Assembly (NCBI GenBank): GCA_003550305.1
Contig: QKYT01000008.1
Span: 1-15,212 of the forward strand
Direction: 5' to 3'
DNA from: Glomus cerebriforme
Taxonomy: Eukaryota; Glomeromycota; Glomeromycetes; Glomerales; Glomeraceae
Length of the DNA: 15,212 nt
The notes beneath the pieces were generated by a model. The model had not been told where the DNA came from, did no database searches, and saw only the letters and a list, made by a program, of their open reading frames with translations. Below are positions 1 to 8,450 of this stretch, piece by piece. The translations under genes and the position numbers were made by a program. Within the stretch, counting starts at the first letter, position 1. The number at the start of each line of letters is the position of its first letter.

Positions 1-14
1 AATGGTACCCGAAG

Positions 15-109
15 AGTAACATAGATTTCGACCAGCATTAGAGCATAATTCGGCCTAAAATCAGCCAGCCAAAATTTAGCCAAAATGGACTATTTCGACT
101 AGTGTTACT
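15..109. repeat. Short imperfect inverted repeat (possible transposon end or tiny foldback element)
   Basis: AGTAACA at 15-21 is mirrored by TGTTACT at 103-109. Just inside, the left side reads tag-atttcga and the right side tcga-ctag, so the symmetry continues imperfectly for about 17 bases. The interior (about 50-95) repeats short 'cagcca' and 'tagccaaaa' motifs. This could be a small MITE or the terminal region of a larger element that continues off the left edge of the window. No target-site duplication was found. Confidence 0.4.
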
Positions 110-162
110 GGAAAGAAAAAATACTATAACATTCCATATAAAAGCAAGCCAAATTTTAATAA

Positions 163-1355
163 ATCACTTTTCATTTGAAGGATAGAGACTGTAAAATGAG
201 GGCATTTTACTCTTTTTGCAAAACAAAAAAATGTATTATAGCTAAATCTATAAAAGTAAATAATATATGTAATTTGCATCAGATTATGGAAAAAGTTCTT
301 AAGAAAACTATAAGTAATATTTTTCAGATAGATTTTAATAAATTAGTTATAACTAGTATATGAAAGCCTGATATAAATAATAAATTTGTTAAGTACTTTA
401 TTTTACAAATACAAGATAGGCATATTCATGAAAAAGCTAAAACTCAATAACTTATAAAAAAAGGCTTGATGCCAAAATCTTATCTTTATTAAATTTTAGA
501 ACTAGGTGAGTACTTTGAGTATATTGTAGTTGAGAATAATTTTTTACAAAAGGTAGGAGATAAAATAGAGTATCTGGAGATAGTAAGATAATTAGAAAAA
601 AAAAATAAATATTAACTATTATCTGAAAAGTGTTGCTAATCTCTATATATAGTTTATAAATTATAATAATAGATACTAACCATCATCTGAATCTATAGAA
701 AAATCAAAAAATGATAAAGATTTGAATAAAGGTGAAGTATCAAATAGAAAAAATACTTTAGTGCAGAAATTAACTGAACAGTGAGTTAAAGGATATATCA
801 AAGACCTATATGATAATCTGAAAAAAAGATAAAGCTATTATATCATATCTATACACACTTATATAAAAAAATTATTCGATATCATTTATATTAATAAAGT
901 AGTAAAATACTTAGAATATGAGGCTTATTGGATTATAATTCTCAATATATTAAATAAATAGGAGAAATCTACCTGCTTAAAGCTTTTAATATTACTTAAA
1001 GAAATTTCTGAGATTGATATAAGATATAGATAGAAAATGTATAAATTAGTTACTAAGGTCAGAAAGTGTAAATCTAAAGCAAAAATCTTGAAATAAACAA
1101 TATATATTATTATATAATTCAGATAACTGTAAGTTATTAGCAGATTTCTAAAGTACATAGTACTGAATGATTGGTCTAAAAATTATACATTATCAAATAT
1201 TATTGAAGTTACAGAATAATAAAAAAAATAATTCATTTAAAACTGATATAAATGAGATCATTAAATTATATGGTTAAGTACTTTTAGTGAAGATATGGCA
1301 ATTTTAGCTAAGAAAACTTAAAATAATATTTATAATAACATATTTTTTCTTATGT
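163..1355 (+). pseudogene. Decayed protein-coding relic, unrecognised family
   Basis: I do not recognise a function. One frame is coding-like from 163 to about 672 despite stop codons (TGA at 361, then several TAA). It has protein-like composition, with stretches such as MEKVLKKTISNIFQIDFNKL and ELGEYFEYIVVENNFL. After a frameshift at about 620-700, a second frame carries the relic from about 690 to 1355, with segments such as VVKYLEYEAYWIIILNILNK, LKEISEIDI and KMYKLVTKVRKCKSKAK. Two more frameshifts are likely near 1217-1280, where NSFKTDINEIIKLYG reads in the next frame before LSTFSEDMAILAKKT returns. Well over ten in-frame stops make it non-functional. The pattern of long same-frame tracts with stops fits an old copy of a dispersed gene or transposon protein. 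The style resembles multicopy proteins of arbuscular mycorrhizal fungi, but this is only an impression. Confidence 0.6.
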
Positions 1356-1537
1356 AATAATATCAGCTAACTTCAATTTCTATAATCAATTTTCCATCTT
1401 TTAATCATATAACCCAATTTTAATATACCCAAAGATATAAATTACTAATCTAAATATATCAATCACTTTTTTTCCATAGTTTTTTTACAACAATAAACTA
1501 TATAATTGTGATTAATAAAAAAAGTATTATTGAATAG
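1356..1537. other. AT-rich spacer
   Basis: No gene, RNA or repeat was recognised here. It separates two coding relics and contains a possible intron acceptor-like tract (ttttttccatag near 1470-1483) that could have joined them, but no matching donor is convincing. Confidence 0.4.
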
Positions 1538-1795
1538 GTAAGCATTAATGATAATAATTTATTCATAATAATAGAAAAGTTTAATGACTTTACCATCTCT
1601 TTTGTACTATCTATTAAACTTTCACTTGCTAAGATGATAAGTAAGGTTAGTTCTGAAAAAACAGTTTTCAAATTTATGCTATTTGAACCAGAATCTTTCT
1701 TTACTTTTGAAGAGATATTATCAGCTATATCTAAAAAAGAACTAGAGCTGAAGACTCCATCATTTTTTTTTGCTACCAGTTTTTACATACGAATC
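1538..1795 (+). pseudogene. Fragment of an unrecognised coding region (86 open codons)
   Basis: The frame is open for 86 codons between TAG (1535-1537) and TGA (1796-1798). Its translation looks like real protein, for example LSIKLSLAKMISKVSSEKT and ESFFTFEEILSAISKKELEL. The only internal methionines are late, so no complete short protein is implied. The frame also reads coherently for about 40 codons past the TGA, reaching the LINE insertion site at 1965. It lies on the same strand and about 180 bases downstream of the first relic, so the two may be parts of one decayed gene. The LINE inserted directly after it would then have cut off the remainder. Function unknown. Confidence 0.5.
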
Positions 1796-1902
1796 TGACT
1801 GATTATTCTTATAGGTAAAAATGAGTTCACAAATAGGCAATTGCAGAATAATTGCAATTTGCAATATTGCAAACAATTGCAGAAATTAAGGTCTAATTTT
1901 AC

Positions 1903-1939
1903 AATTTCAGCTAAAATTAATATAATTTTGGCTGAAATT
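1903..1939. repeat. Perfectly spaced 17-base hairpin palindrome with an AATTTCAGCT core
   Basis: The arm at 1903-1919 (aatttcagctaaaatta) and the arm at 1923-1939 (taattttggctgaaatt) are reverse complements with one mismatch, around a 3-base centre. It is preceded at about 1842-1892 by several TTGCAA/CAATTGC palindromic motifs. The AATTTCAGCT core recurs at 14043-14076. Confidence 0.8.
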
Positions 1940-1964
1940 ATATATTATAAATTTATTAAAGCAT

Positions 1965-1978
1965 AACTCCACCAATAT
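1965..1978. repeat. 5' target-site duplication of the plus-strand LINE
   Basis: aactccaccaatat here matches aactctaccaatat at 4252-4265 in 13 of 14 positions. The second copy follows directly on the A tract of the element, as expected for target-primed reverse transcription. Confidence 0.8.
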
Positions 1979-2287
1979 CGATATTTCTCAACTTTTAACT
2001 CTCCAATAATGTTCGGATTATTCTTTAAATTGTTATTACCATGCTTCCCTAACTCCTTCTCATAAAAGAAATTAAATTCTATTTACTGTTCCTTTTCTAT
2101 TGATCTTCTTTTTCTGTAGTCTTACCTAATGTCTCTAAATACCGGTTGAAGTGGTTGGATTCTGTTTTTTAAAACTTCTATCAAGACTATTGCTTCACAA
2201 CTCTTTTTTCTTTTCTCCAAGTTTTCTATTTTTCCAAATTTTAACAGAATCTCCTCTCTGGTATTCTCTCTTTTAAGTACTATAAAT

Positions 2288-3248
2288 TTGACTCATTTTC
2301 ATGAATTTGCTTCGATTACTTACCATTTTTATATTGATAGTTCCTTTAAAATCATTGACAGCTCTTCTTGTCTTAGTTATACTTGGACTCAAATCACTCA
2401 ATCCATTTCTAATGATCTCTTGCTTGATGGTTTTACCTTTTTCCTTTCTTATTCCACTTGCACTCCTCTAGTTTCAAAACTAGCTCCCTTGATTCTGATT
2501 TGCTCCATTATTCCTAAAGTTATACATCTTCATATTTATGCAGATTTTATTTCTGTTATCAATAGTGTTCTCTCTTACCTCTAAGGTTACCTACCTAAAC
2601 CTTTTCAAAATCCTACGATTAGTTTCGTCAAAATTTTACTATAGATTTATTATAGTTTCAGCAGAGTTTTGGCAGTTTTGGCAATTATAATAGATTTTGG
2701 CAGTTTCATTTTTCTCCAGAGTTTCGCCAGTTTTTTAATATAACTTTAATATGGTTTTAGCAGAATTTTGCTTTTCGGTGAAATACCATCTTGCTTAAAT
2801 CCCTAGGTTTTGACAAGCAAATTTACTTATCTCCTTCTTGCCTTTACCCTTTTGGAAGAAGTGTAATTTACCCTTTTTGTGATCGCAACTTGCACATTTT
2901 ATTTTTTCAAAATGTTTATCTTTTATTTTGCATAAAGTTCTTTCTTATTCTGACAATTTCTTACATAATTATTCAGATTCACTCACTCGTGATTTTACAA
3001 GCCACTCTGATTTTAATTTATTAGATAAAGTTTCTTTGAATTTTAGTTTTTTCCATAATATTAGAATAGATTTTTCTTTTCGTTTTATTTTTGATCAATA
3101 TATTTTCTTTAAGAAATTTTCCCAGTTCTTGTTGTTAAACAGATTTTCCTTTTTGGCTCTTTTAGTCCTTCTTATTAATTGGAACTTGTCTTGGTCTGTT
3201 TTGACTACTTTTATTCCACTCTTTGAACTTTCTTCTGCTAAAGCATAA
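2288..3248 (+). pseudogene. LINE RNase H domain and following region, broken
   Basis: The first half (2288-2584) aligns by eye with the RNase H pattern. HFYIDSS stands for the usual FYTDGS and keeps the first Asp. STCTPLVSKLAPLIL stands for a ST.TELVAI.AAL helix in which the catalytic Glu has been lost. HIYADFISVINSV stands for HIYTDS..VIN and keeps the third catalytic Asp. After an interrupting repeat (about 2622-2790), the last motif appears in the 2928 frame as KVLSYSDNFLHNYSDSLTRD, resembling the K..AHSGN..N..AD.LA end of RNase H. The frame then stays open to 3248 through a Phe/Leu/Ser-rich stretch. In a live element this domain would remove the RNA strand during reverse transcription. 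Here the lost Glu, the insertion and the frame changes make it inactive. Confidence 0.7.
2622..2790. repeat. Simple-sequence or MITE-like insertion splitting the RNase H relic
   Basis: This stretch is built from degenerate copies of TTTTGGCAGTTTTGGCA and GTTTCGCCAGTTTT. It lies between two RNase H parts that are normally only some 40 residues apart. Its ends show weak inverted similarity: caaaattttactata at about 2629-2643 against the complement of tatggttttagcagaattttg at about 2750-2770. It is therefore either a small foldback insertion or an expanded short repeat. Confidence 0.45.
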
Positions 3249-3990
3249 AAATGTCATAATGCCTATGTTTCCTTCTATTTTAAATTACAATTTCTCGAGC
3301 TCCCAACTATGGATGTTATGAATTCATAATGCCCTTATTACCTTTCTCAGGAACTATTTTGTTTCTTCTATAGCATGTATCCTGAGTTTTTTTCTCATTT
3401 GGTAAAATGTCCAACTATTATTTTGGCTAGCTCTTTTTTGAATGCTACTCCTTTATTACATACCAATTTTTCTACTCTCTTTGATCAATTTAAATTCTGC
3501 TTTTTGGACTTTATTGCAGTTTTCTGATCAAAAAGACTAAATAGGAATATCTCTAACTTTTTCTTCTACCAAGATTTTCTTTCCCTAGATGTTTGGCTTT
3601 TCTTTTTGATACTATCTATAAACTAGCCTTTACTTTTTCTTCAAGGCTTCATTCCTCACTCCCTTTCAGCCTTTCTTTTTTTACATAAATTTCTGGCTGT
3701 TTTTATCAAATACTTTTTATGCCTGTAGTGAATACTTTACAACGCAATTTTTTCCACCAAACTTAGCAGCTATCTTATTGTTATATTATGGCTTTTAAGC
3801 TTTTCACAAAAGATATCATTTTATCACATGCTCTTACCAATGCTGCTTGGATTTCAAGGCTCCCATCGCCAACCTCAGCCTTTATTCTGGACTTACTTTC
3901 AAAGGTATTTTCCTTAAGAATTTTCTGGATTAAACTTTTGGGCCAATTGGTCTCTCTGATAGATCTGACAGTTCAGGTGTTAAGTTAGGC
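3249..3990 (+). pseudogene. LINE C-terminal region with degenerate zinc knuckle
   Basis: The same frame as the RNase H tail continues past a TAA at 3246-3248. It reads CPYY at 3330 and, after FCFFYSMY, PEFFSHLVKCP at about 3381-3413. The spacing E-x3-H-x3-C followed by Pro matches the Cys-x2-Cys...His...Cys knuckle that follows RNase H in many LINEs; one Cys appears replaced by Tyr. Further downstream the relic reads LFLQGFIPHSLSAFLF, then, after frame changes, a 66-codon frame (3788-3988) with ILSHALTNAAWISRLPSPTS. Several stops are present. The open frames on the opposite strand here are treated as antisense shadows. Confidence 0.55.
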
Positions 3991-4221
3991 TCTCCTTTAA
4001 CTTAATTTAAGGGATTGGAGGGGATACTCTCTGGATGGTCAACCTGGTTGCTATCTCTTATTGTGAAGTAGTACATTGGGTATGTTTTTATATTAGATTT
4101 ATAATGTAGGAATTTAGATTAGTTTTATTTTTTAAATTTTTATTTACGTAAACTAGATAGAAACAAAATCTATATATTTTGTTTATGTACATATTTGTTT
4201 TGTTTTACAATAATTTTATTA

Positions 4222-4253
4222 AATAAAATATGCTGTTACAATAAAAAAAAAAA
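4222..4253 (+). terminator. LINE polyadenylation signal and A tract
   Basis: AAATAAAATA near 4220-4230 lies about 15-20 bases upstream of a run of A residues at 4243-4253, directly followed by the target-site duplication. This is the expected 3' structure of a retrotransposed transcript. Confidence 0.7.
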
Positions 4254-4265
4254 CTCTACCAATAT
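4252..4265. repeat. 3' target-site duplication of the plus-strand LINE
   Basis: This is the partner of the copy at 1965-1978, with one C/T difference. Its first As overlap the A tail. Confidence 0.8.
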
Positions 4266-4529
4266 TAATGCTAGAATGATGAAATTACTATCATTTGAAT
4301 CTTCTAAGATAAATCAAATGATATAAAGTTTATTGAAATCTGATCATTGGATTATATTTCATTTTCAAAAGTTATTAAATGTTTGTGTAGTAAGACAAAT
4401 GCAAACAAATAAAACAGATTATTAGGTTAGGGTGATAGTACAATGAACAGAACATAGTAAATATCAGGAGGATAGAATAGATCTCAAACTTTCCCATAGA
4501 TACTCGTGTAATAATAATAAAAAAAGATC

Positions 4530-4890
4530 TCTAGGGGCATGATCCCATATGGTTAGCGATTAAGACTTTTTATTATGTCTTTAAGTGAATCCATCGATCT
4601 GATTTCCATAATGCAACTGATGCATCATAATTTTCCCAAAGATTTAATCCAAATTCGATTCTTGGTCCTCTGGAAATCATATAAAAGGATTTAATGATCA
4701 TCTCACCTTCTTTTATCTGCTTTGTGCAATCAATCAAACGAGTTTATTCCAAAAAGTAATAACAAGGTATGATCATTATGATGATTTATTTCTCAGCTTG
4801 ATGCTAGAAGAACATCATCATAATGCTAATCATTTTTTCTGGCTTTATAGATGTACAAAATCAAAGCAAATATATTACTATTCTTGATCA
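4530..4890 (+). pseudogene. Unrecognised coding-like debris upstream of the candidate gene
   Basis: No family was recognised. One frame reads HDPIWLAIKTFYYVF, a TGA, IHRSDFHNATDAS, a TAA, then FSQRFNPNSILGPLEII, a TAA, and further sense sequence to about 4762. A second frame is open for about 80 codons (about 4646-4888) and includes FNDHLTFFYLLCAIN and LMLEEHHHNANHFFWLYRC. The stops fall where Trp would be plausible. Base composition is less extreme than in the flanking spacer. It could be the remains of a gene lying just upstream of the frame at 5186, or a transposon fragment. Between the LINE end and 4530 I see only AT-rich sequence. Confidence 0.35.
4769..4833. repeat. Imperfect dyad ATGATCATTATGATGA ... 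TCATCATAATG(CTA)ATCAT
   Basis: Two 16- to 19-base arms are near reverse complements around a spacer of about 30 bases. It lies some 350 bases upstream of the candidate gene. It could form a hairpin or be a small degenerate foldback; no function is implied. Confidence 0.5.
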
Positions 4891-5090
4891 TTTTAACACA
4901 TTTGATTGCTAAGAAAATTAACATGTGCCTCATCGGCGCAGTGTTATTTTTGTGGCTTTGCAAATTTCACCTGATTTTAATCACATGCACAAGATTCGTC
5001 ACAAATGCGATAAAAAGATGTATAATACTTCCGCTGTGGGCGTGCTATTTATGCACGATAATGATCATTACTGTACAAATCATATGATCA

Positions 5091-5112
5091 CGTATAAATA
5101 ATCAAAACATAA
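5091..5112 (+). promoter_or_regulatory. Possible TATA-like elements
   Basis: CGTATAAATAATC at about 5090-5102 and AATATAAATAC at about 5111-5121 lie 65-95 bases upstream of the preferred start codon at 5186. In so AT-rich a genome such matches are cheap, so this is only a weak suggestion. Confidence 0.25.
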
Positions 5113-5185
5113 TATAAATACTGTCACTGTCTTATTGGATGAGTCTTTGTTTCTTTTTTTTAATCTGAAAAGTTTTACTGTAGAT

Positions 5186-5860
5186 ATGGACGTATTTGGA
5201 GAGACTTGTGAGAACGAGCGAAAATTCAAGAATTTTATACGAAGCGTTCCTAGTGCCTTGAGTCGATTTAGCGAACTATCATTTCTTTCCTCGGGATCCG
5301 AATGGGAATTTGGAGGAGAGCCAAGAGTACTGGGAATTCGGGAATTACGCCGAAACGAACACATGGTTTCATCTAGCATCACAGAGACCCGAGCCACCAA
5401 TCGAAACTTATGCAATAATGACATTTACATAACGAGAGAGACCACTTTGCAGGAATTGCCAAATGATCGCGAACCACAACACACACAGAATCTGCCCTTA
5501 CTCCTTAAGTTATTGAATAATAAATATCCATATCGCGATGAGGCAAACAAAAATATCTTGGATGACCGTGAGATCTGACTCTTCGCCAAAATGTATGGCA
5601 TTACTGATTTTCGCCTCATGTTTGTAACATATGATGATTCAGTTTTTTGGCTAGAAGATCCTGATGGTGTTATTTATTTTTGGTCTCGCATAGATGATAG
5701 CATGATACGTGGAGGAGGTAATCTGAAAGAAGCTTTAACAAATTACCTTTTTCATCGTGAAAATCTTTGTTATGATGATGAGTTTACTCGTGAATTGGTA
5801 CCAATAAATGCATATGATAAAGAAGCTGAAGAATGGACAAAGTCACCCGAGAAATATTAA
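5186..5860 (+). CDS. Uncharacterised protein gene interrupted by one in-frame TGA
   Basis: This is the only stretch with the look of a real single-copy gene: 225 codons in one frame, richer in G+C than its surroundings, ending in TAA at 5858-5860. A single TGA at 5576-5578 splits it into 130 residues (MDVFGETCENERKFKNF...) and a downstream part (LFAKMYGITDFRLMFVTYDD...EWTKSPEKY). Sense sequence is continuous across the stop (DDREI-stop-LFAKMYG). The frame also opens upstream at ATG 5135. I prefer ATG 5186 because it has a purine at -3 and G at +4, while 5135 leads into a Phe-rich stretch. No signal peptide, membrane segment or known domain was recognised. The protein is mixed and acidic-polar with an Arg-rich middle. 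TGA instead of CGA (a CpG to TpG change) would explain the break, so it may be a recent pseudogene, an allele, a read-through gene or a sequencing error. It could instead be expressed as two products from 5186 and 5591. Confidence 0.6.
5576..5578 (+). other. In-frame TGA breaking the candidate gene
   Basis: The codon reads ATC-TGA-CTC. The following CT resembles the start of the UGA-CUA read-through context known in eukaryotes, but the third base differs (C instead of A). An ancestral CGA arginine is the simplest one-step precursor. Confidence 0.6.
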
Positions 5861-5939
5861 TTGCTTTTATTAAAAATTTTTTTTTATTACTAAGTAAAAT
5901 TATCATTATTTAAATTTTACATGAAACAAAATTATCTAT

Positions 5940-6846
5940 TTAATCAAGATATATAGTATTATTACTATCATATTTTTTTCTTTTTTGATTATTTTCCAAT
6001 TCTAATGCTTTAGCTTTAGCTTCTTGAATTCGTATTTCTGCTTCATCTGCTCATAACTTCATAGAACGCTCCTTTAATACTATTCTTTTTTCTTCAATTT
6101 TCAACTCAAATAATGCATTATCTTTTTCTTTACTATAACGAGACTTTTTAGGTACTACTATCATTTTCTGATGAAGCAGCCTCTTCTTGGTAGCTTTTCT
6201 TTGATTTATTTAACTTTCTTTTCTTTAATGACTTGAACTTTCATTATTTTTTTGTGCATGTGTTGCTATATATTATTAAAAAACTTTAGAATTTCATTTT
6301 CTGGCTTTATGTGTTATTGCTTGTTGCATTCTCTTCATTTCACTTTTATCTTGATGAGTATTAGGTACTCTGGATTTATCATGAATTTCAATTGTTTTAT
6401 AGCATCATTTTTTCTCTTTAAAAAAATTTTGATATTTATAATCAATAATATTAATATCAATTTACAATTAAAAAGAATAAAAACTAACCTTAAAATAGCT
6501 GATAGTAAGCTTAACTGCTTCCCTTATTTATTTACTAGTGCATGAGCCACCTCTGCATTGTTAGTATTTGTTCCACTTTTATACCAAATTTCCTGATCAA
6601 TATTTAAAATACTTTTATTTAAAGAAGCTAAAATATATGATTGTTGGTAATAATTCAACCAATCTTAATAATACTCATTTAAAATTTAAAAGATTTTAAT
6701 CAAATAACTCATACCTTCTATTCCTTTATCATTTGTATTTTTTATTAACTGTAAAAGTTTATTTAATTGTTCTTCATTAGATGCATTAGGAATCTGTCTT
6801 ATTAAATTTTTTGTACTTATATCAAATGGTTTGTTATATAAATTTC
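5940..6846 (-). pseudogene. MULE-type transposase relic, C-terminal half
   Basis: Read on the minus strand from 6846, an acceptor (T tract ending in TAG at 6847-6849) leads into RNLYNKPFDISTKNLIRQIPNA. After a disrupted patch come DWLNYYQQSYILASLNKSIL and SGTNTNNAEVAHA. That Asn-x-AE-x-x-H segment matches the motif holding the third catalytic acid (Glu) in the Mutator-like transposases of these fungi, as I remember them. GKQLSLLSAIL follows, then an intron at about 6416-6488, then TIEIHDKSRVPNTHQDKSEM. The tail is Lys/Glu-rich and probably coiled coil: FELKIEEKRIVLKERSMKL, a TGA, then ADEAEIRIQEAKAKALELEN, ending in TAA at 5940-5942. Stops and at least three frame changes show decay. The N-terminal half lies at 8755-9235, beyond an inserted retroposon. 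Family assignment is from pattern memory. Confidence 0.7.
6416..6488 (-). other. Intron inside the MULE relic
   Basis: On the minus strand it starts GTTAGT (at 6488) and ends TTTTTTAAAG (at 6416). It separates LLSAIL from the RKNDAIK/TIEIHDK segment and explains an otherwise meaningless AT-rich stretch of 73 bases. Confidence 0.55.
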
Positions 6847-6859
6847 TAAAAAAAAAATA

Positions 6860-6876
6860 AAATAATAAAATAATTT
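6860..6876. repeat. Left copy of a perfect 17-base target-site duplication
   Basis: aaaataataaaataatt is identical to 8688-8704. The left copy runs directly into the T tract (6875-6891) of the inserted element. The site lay in AT-rich intron sequence of the MULE relic. Confidence 0.75.
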
Positions 6877-6899
6877 TTTTTTTTTTTTTTTAAAAACAA

Positions 6900-7738
6900 G
6901 CTGACTTAGCAAGTGCTTTATTGATCAAACTGTAAGGTTATTTTATGGATCCATAAAGATTACAATAAAAATAGCTATGTAGAGATAAGTCCTCATACTA
7001 TAAAAGTAGAAATGCCCAACTTGTCGCACTTATGCTATATAGGTCCTCAGAGAGAGACCATGATGCCAAACCTTCTTAGATAAAAAAAAACTCTGAATCA
7101 CCCCTATATCCCAGTGCCAGCAGAAACCAAATAAAAAATTTTCAACCAGTTTTTCCATATTTTCCTATCAAAAGAAATGCCCTATGCCCAGTTCATCTGA
7201 ATCTCCCTACAACTCTCTTGGGTTTTTAAACTAGCATGAAACATTAATAAAATTATAGAAATCGGCTGCTAGTACTAATTTCCAGAACATAGGATACTCA
7301 TACAATCACAAACTCAGGTCTTCAAACTAGCTAGATATGTTATGATAGTTTTCCAATCTATTTTAAAAAAATTTATAGAAGCTGGCTGCTAGTGCCAACC
7401 TTTAGGAAGAAAAAACCTACTTAATTAACTAGCGCTAAAATACAATAAGAAAACTAAGCTATTTCTATCTCTATTCCTCTACCCCACCAGACCGATACAT
7501 AATTCAAGTTGCCTTACAGATACTTCAGATAAATCGAGACGACTACTTATACTGTTTCGTCTGCAAACTAAGACTGTGTATCTTGCCCTACCGTCACTGC
7601 CGCCTAGTGATAGTCTTCTAAATAGGCTAATTCCTCACAGCACTGCCAGATATTCTTCTAAGAATTGAGTCGACTGCTTACCAAAGAGTGAATATGTCTT
7701 GTGACCATAATTATCCAGCTTGTCCCCATCGAAGAATC
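6900..7738 (-). pseudogene. Coding relic inside the minus-strand retroposon, unrecognised
   Basis: One minus-strand frame holds about 280 codons with about ten or more TGA/TAG/TAA stops. The first 28 codons (about 7735 downward) and the 50 codons following a single TGA are free of other stops. They contain Gly, Asp and Arg in a protein-like mix, for example SSRLDLSEVSVRQLELCIGLVG. Farther downstream stops are frequent (WH-stop-QPASINFFKIDWK, MNWA-stop-GISFDRKIWKNWLK). Plus-strand frames over the same bases are also partly open, so strand is inferred mainly from the poly(A) end. Function unknown. Confidence 0.4.
7226..7412. repeat. Two diverged copies of a 120-base unit
   Basis: tatagaaatcggctgctagta (about 7255-7275) recurs as tatagaagctggctgctagtg 120 bases later. 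The preceding aaactagc at about 7228 recurs near 7324. The copies have diverged with small indels. They lie inside the retroposon near its 3' end. Confidence 0.55.
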
Positions 7739-7999
7739 TTGATACTTGATATACCTATTATAAAAAATAACATTCAAATAACTTGAACTATCCACCAATT
7801 TCCTATGTAAACACACTTTGACTTGTTATCCATATCTTCCGCACCTTTTTACTTTTTTTGATTTTTTAAATACCACTAATCATGATATTATCTTAAGGGG
7901 CAAAAATAGGGATTACCACTGTGAAATAAACAAAGGAATGTATAACAACAAGGGAACCAATCATCAATAGATAATCAGTTATCAATCAATTTTTCAGAT

Positions 8000-8081
8000 A
8001 TCTCCCATCTTCTACTAGAAATCCAAAAGCAATTTCAGGTACCTCCCATCTTCTACCAAAAATCCAAAAGCAATTGCAAGT
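8000..8081. repeat. Tandem duplication of a 41-base unit
   Basis: atctcccatcttctactaga... (8000-8040) is followed immediately by acctcccatcttctaccaaa... (8041-8081). The copies share aatccaaaagcaatt and differ at a handful of positions. Because 41 is not a multiple of three, the duplication shifts any reading frame crossing it. Confidence 0.85.
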
Positions 8082-8450
8082 TTAGAAAAATTAAGACCCA
8101 AGGAAGTGAAAAATCTCTTCCACCAAAGAATACAGATTTTCAACTGGTTCAGATATTTATTTTCACGAGCTCAAAAAAATGATGTCCTATCACCTTTCCA
8201 CCACCAAAAATGATTCTTAAATTTATAAAAGAATATTATTCACCAAACTTAAATATCAGAAAAGCCTTTTCCTACTGCGCCAAGTCCATACATCAACTCT
8301 GCGAAAAGCTGCTTAACTGCCAAAGAAACTTTACATTAGGCCTGCTTCTAGGTCCACCAAGAGCAGTCACAAGTCCAACCCAGTCATCTTGTACACAAAG
8401 AGCGTACCTTAGAATACCAAACGGCCACTCGGGTATCAATTTTTAAAAAA
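8082..8450. other. Coding-like stretch of uncertain strand within the retroposon
   Basis: The plus strand is open for 78 codons from 8210 (AFSYCAKSIHQLCEKLLNCQ, GLLLGPPRAVTSPTQSSC). The minus strand over the same bases reads NQLKICILWWKRFFTSLGL and LAIAFGFLVEDGRYLKLLL. The element's poly(A) end argues for the minus strand. No family was recognised. Confidence 0.3.

Larger units (their letters stand above)
1979..4253 (+). mobile_element. 5'-truncated, decayed LINE (non-LTR retrotransposon) with RNase H remnant and A tail
   Basis: Only the 3' part of a non-LTR element is present: RNase H, a C-terminal zinc-knuckle region, and a 3' untranslated end with AATAAA (about 4222) and an A tract at 4243-4253. 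A 14-base direct duplication (13 of 14 identical) flanks it. Reverse transcriptase and endonuclease domains are missing, so the insertion is a classic 5'-truncated copy of 2.3 kb. The plus strand is pyrimidine-rich, so the minus strand shows misleading Lys-rich open frames; the RNase H and zinc motifs and the tail fix the plus orientation. Many stops and frameshifts and the TSD mismatch indicate an old, immobile copy. It landed just downstream of the coding relic that ends at 1795. Confidence 0.85.

Noticed and set aside
925..1158. 77-codon minus-strand frame
   Set aside because: It is the antisense of the plus-strand relic; the sequence is Tyr/Ile/Leu-rich without protein-like variety.
2788..4060. 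Minus-strand Lys/Arg-rich open frames, including CASCDHKKGKLHFF and EVGDGSLEIQAALVRACDK, suggesting a minus-strand gag-like protein
   Set aside because: The plus strand carries ordered RNase H and zinc-knuckle remnants, AATAAA, the A tail and matching TSDs. The minus frames are the expected antisense of a pyrimidine-rich strand. Some doubt remains because the minus frames look unusually protein-like.
4851..5087. 78-codon plus-strand frame with three hydrophobic segments (possible small membrane protein)
   Set aside because: It overlaps other coding-like debris in a different frame, has no supporting motif, and AT-rich sequence yields hydrophobic frames easily.
5080..5619. Minus-strand frames of 114 and 64 codons opposite the candidate gene
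   Set aside because: They are antisense shadows of the better plus-strand frame, which continues coherently through the TGA.
6252..6545. 97-codon plus-strand frame
   Set aside because: It lies antisense to the MULE relic and runs across that relic's intron.
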